Positions 57,284 through 57,303 of a DNA stretch of 57,303 nucleotides are shown here, piece by piece. The notes beneath the pieces were generated by a model that saw only the letters and a list, made by a program, of their open reading frames with translations, did no database searches and was not told the origin of the DNA. The stretch spans positions 1 through 57,303 of the forward strand of contig JAFDVL010000118.1 in NCBI GenBank assembly GCA_018268995.1. The letters are read 5' to 3'. The stretch's first letter is position 1, and each line of letters begins with the position of its first letter. This stretch comes from Acidobacteriota bacterium. Lineage in GTDB: Bacteria > Acidobacteriota > Blastocatellia > RBC074. The translations under genes and the position numbers were made by a program.

Positions 57284-57303
57284 GTACGCACGCATCTTGC
57301 GTG
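57284..57303. repeat. Partial palindromic arm at the window edge
   Basis: GTACGCACGCATCTTGCGTG at the right end has CACGC/GCGTG symmetry and resembles one arm of a GC-rich facing-arm element. The partner arm, if any, lies beyond the window. Confidence 0.45.

Overview
The window reads as chromosomal DNA of an acidobacterium, most likely from the Blastocatellia group. This is an inference from gene style and cannot be proved by reading. The pointers are an X6-type ECF sigma factor beside a kinase-TPR receptor, four Hanks-type Ser/Thr kinases in 57 kb, a B12-dependent ribonucleotide reductase, a type IV pilus retraction ATPase, and many short palindromic elements between genes. Genes are dense and about 50-57% GC by eye, apart from an AT-rich island at about 42.2-45.5 kb.

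Layout. 1-4 kb: end of a glycyl-tRNA synthetase, uppP, an overlapping DUF5678/retropepsin-like/Nudix trio, and cystathionine beta-synthase. 4.1-7.5 kb: ECF sigma factor and kinase-TPR protein. 7.7-14.8 kb (minus strand): a phospho-signalling block of FHA-serine protease, kinase-PEGA, PP2C phosphatase, kinase and FHA-like-PrsW protease. A secreted protein gene diverges from it at 15.0 kb. 16.7-22.9 kb: acnA, nrdJ and a radical SAM gene. 23.0-23.3 kb: a tRNA-Arg(UCU) gene interrupted by a group I intron in the anticodon loop. 23.3-24.8 kb: panE and a small zinc-ribbon protein. 24.8-33.1 kb (minus strand): a copper/heavy-metal efflux operon (Met/Cys-rich exported protein, cupredoxin, FixH/YtkA-like lipoprotein, CusA, AAC(6')-like acetyltransferase, cytochrome c, CusC, CusB). 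33.3-40.5 kb: LOG protein, thiE, pilT, a zinc-ribbon/receiver-like protein, glcD, a site-2 protease and a zinc-ribbon protein. 40.6-45.4 kb: a nuclease-like protein followed by the AT-rich island, which holds a TlpA-like redoxin, a 605-residue exported protein and a small exported Cys-rich peptide. 45.5-51.5 kb: an MBL hydrolase, a kinase-TolB-TPR protein, an AlbA/HATPase protein and a zeta-like P-loop kinase with a small partner. 51.7-57.3 kb (minus strand): a beta-oxidation operon ordered fadN-fadA-fadE.

Three signals stand out. First, the tRNA-Arg(UCU) group I intron, with P1, P3, P7, P8 and P9 pairings readable. Second, a bipartite motif, TGAGCC-N13-TTTGCACATG, occurs with identical spacing upstream of the FHA-protease gene, one kinase gene and the divergent secreted-protein gene, and so may tie the signalling block into one regulon. 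Third, more than a dozen intergenic elements from at least eight unrelated sequence families share one architecture: two facing arms around a short spacer. Three of these have been taken into reading frames: the tail of the PP2C phosphatase, the tail of CusA, and the middle of the 4.8-kb kinase.
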